DNA of 64,000 bases, taken from NCBI GenBank assembly GCA_902806235.1, contig CADCVW010000039.1, positions 1-64,000 on the forward strand, in the 5' to 3' direction. The stretch is from an uncultured Sphingomonadaceae bacterium. GTDB taxonomy: Bacteria > Pseudomonadota > Alphaproteobacteria > Sphingomonadales > Sphingomonadaceae. The notes below the pieces were generated by a model. The model was not told the origin of the DNA. It ran no database searches and saw only the letters and a program-made list of their open reading frames with translations. Of this stretch, positions 63,865 through 64,000 are shown piece after piece. Position numbers and translations under genes: made by a program. Each line of letters begins with the position of its first letter. Positions within the stretch are counted from its first letter, which is position 1.

Positions 63865-64000
63865 TTAATCGTCCTTGACCAGCTTGATCAGCCGCCGCTC
63901 GACCGGGGCGAGCACCGGCCCCAGCTCGTGCCCGCGCTTCAGGATCGCGCCGCCCTCGCCGTACAGCGCCCACATGCCCTGCCGGTGGCGCAGGGCGGGG
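63865..64000 (-). CDS. DUF2794 family protein, C-terminal fragment (cut by window edge)
   Basis: The last 44 codons of a gene whose 5' part lies beyond the window. The visible residues RQGMWALYGEGGAILKRGHE followed by LGPVLAPVERRLIKLVKDD match the C-terminus of the alphaproteobacterial DUF2794 family of unknown function. TAA is at 63865-63867. It lies 65 bases upstream of cysD on the same strand. Confidence 0.7.
   Translation of the reverse strand, partial: PALRHRQGMWALYGEGGAILKRGHELGPVLAPVERRLIKLVKDD

Overview
The window is GC-rich chromosomal DNA from an alphaproteobacterium, most likely Sphingomonadales (Sphingomonas-like). This rests on the protein families present (DUF1465, DUF2794, extended PstC and PstA, an Asp/Arg-rich S6 tail, paired DUF465 proteins, a CysNC fusion, TonB receptors), the fab/acpP/mltG order, and a palindromic intergenic repeat carrying AGCTTGTCGAAG of a kind I associate with sphingomonads. 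I see no rRNA, tRNA, CRISPR, phage or transposase genes. Nearly everything is housekeeping or central metabolism.

Layout. 1-6.7 kb: 3' part of a frameshifted TonB receptor, a haem-oxygenase-like diiron protein, alanine racemase, an MHS-type MFS transporter, a receiver-only response regulator and a PhyH-type dioxygenase. 6.9-10.9 kb: glmS and glmU (UDP-GlcNAc synthesis) flanking a DUF2490 outer-membrane protein that has Pho-box-like repeats next to its start. 11.0-18.6 kb: a complete phosphate regulon phoR-pstSCAB-phoU-phoB with internal Pho boxes, followed by an easily missed 38-residue exported peptide gene and a strong terminator. 18.7-28.7 kb: acetate/fatty-acid metabolism, with an SDR, malate synthase G, a serine hydrolase, an alcohol dehydrogenase coupled to an acyl-CoA dehydrogenase, isocitrate lyase, and a divergent ScfR/RamB-type regulator. 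29-38.5 kb: quinone oxidoreductase, a ZnuD-like TonB receptor, a decayed esterase, PutA, thiolase and nitronate monooxygenase. 38.6-41.3 kb: small regulatory and stress genes (DUF1465, Hsp20 behind a probable RNA thermometer, two divergent DUF465 genes, PilZ, a DksA with a degenerate zinc finger). 41.5-46 kb: rimO, leucyl aminopeptidase, a MarR-type protein, a truncated NlpC/P60 remnant and argC. 46-51.5 kb: the fab cluster (fabD-fabG-acpP-fabF-mltG) and an LD-carboxypeptidase. 51.6-54.4 kb: a MurC/Mpl-like ligase and rpsF-rpsR-rplI. 54.6-64 kb: RNase R with a FAH-family protein, a 3-hydroxyisobutyryl-CoA hydrolase, an acetolactate-synthase-like TPP enzyme, cysD-cysNC, and the 3' end of a DUF2794 gene.

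The most interesting signals lie between or beside the big genes: six copies of a dyad repeat (one with perfect 29-bp arms, one supplying a ribosome binding site, one inside the cys operon); an 11-bp-phased Pho-box array before the DUF2490 gene; a ROSE-like hairpin before hsp20; the 38-residue Cys-tailed peptide after phoB; and three broken genes (TonB receptor, esterase, C40 peptidase). I found no convincing new defence or mobile system. Residue numbers were counted by hand.
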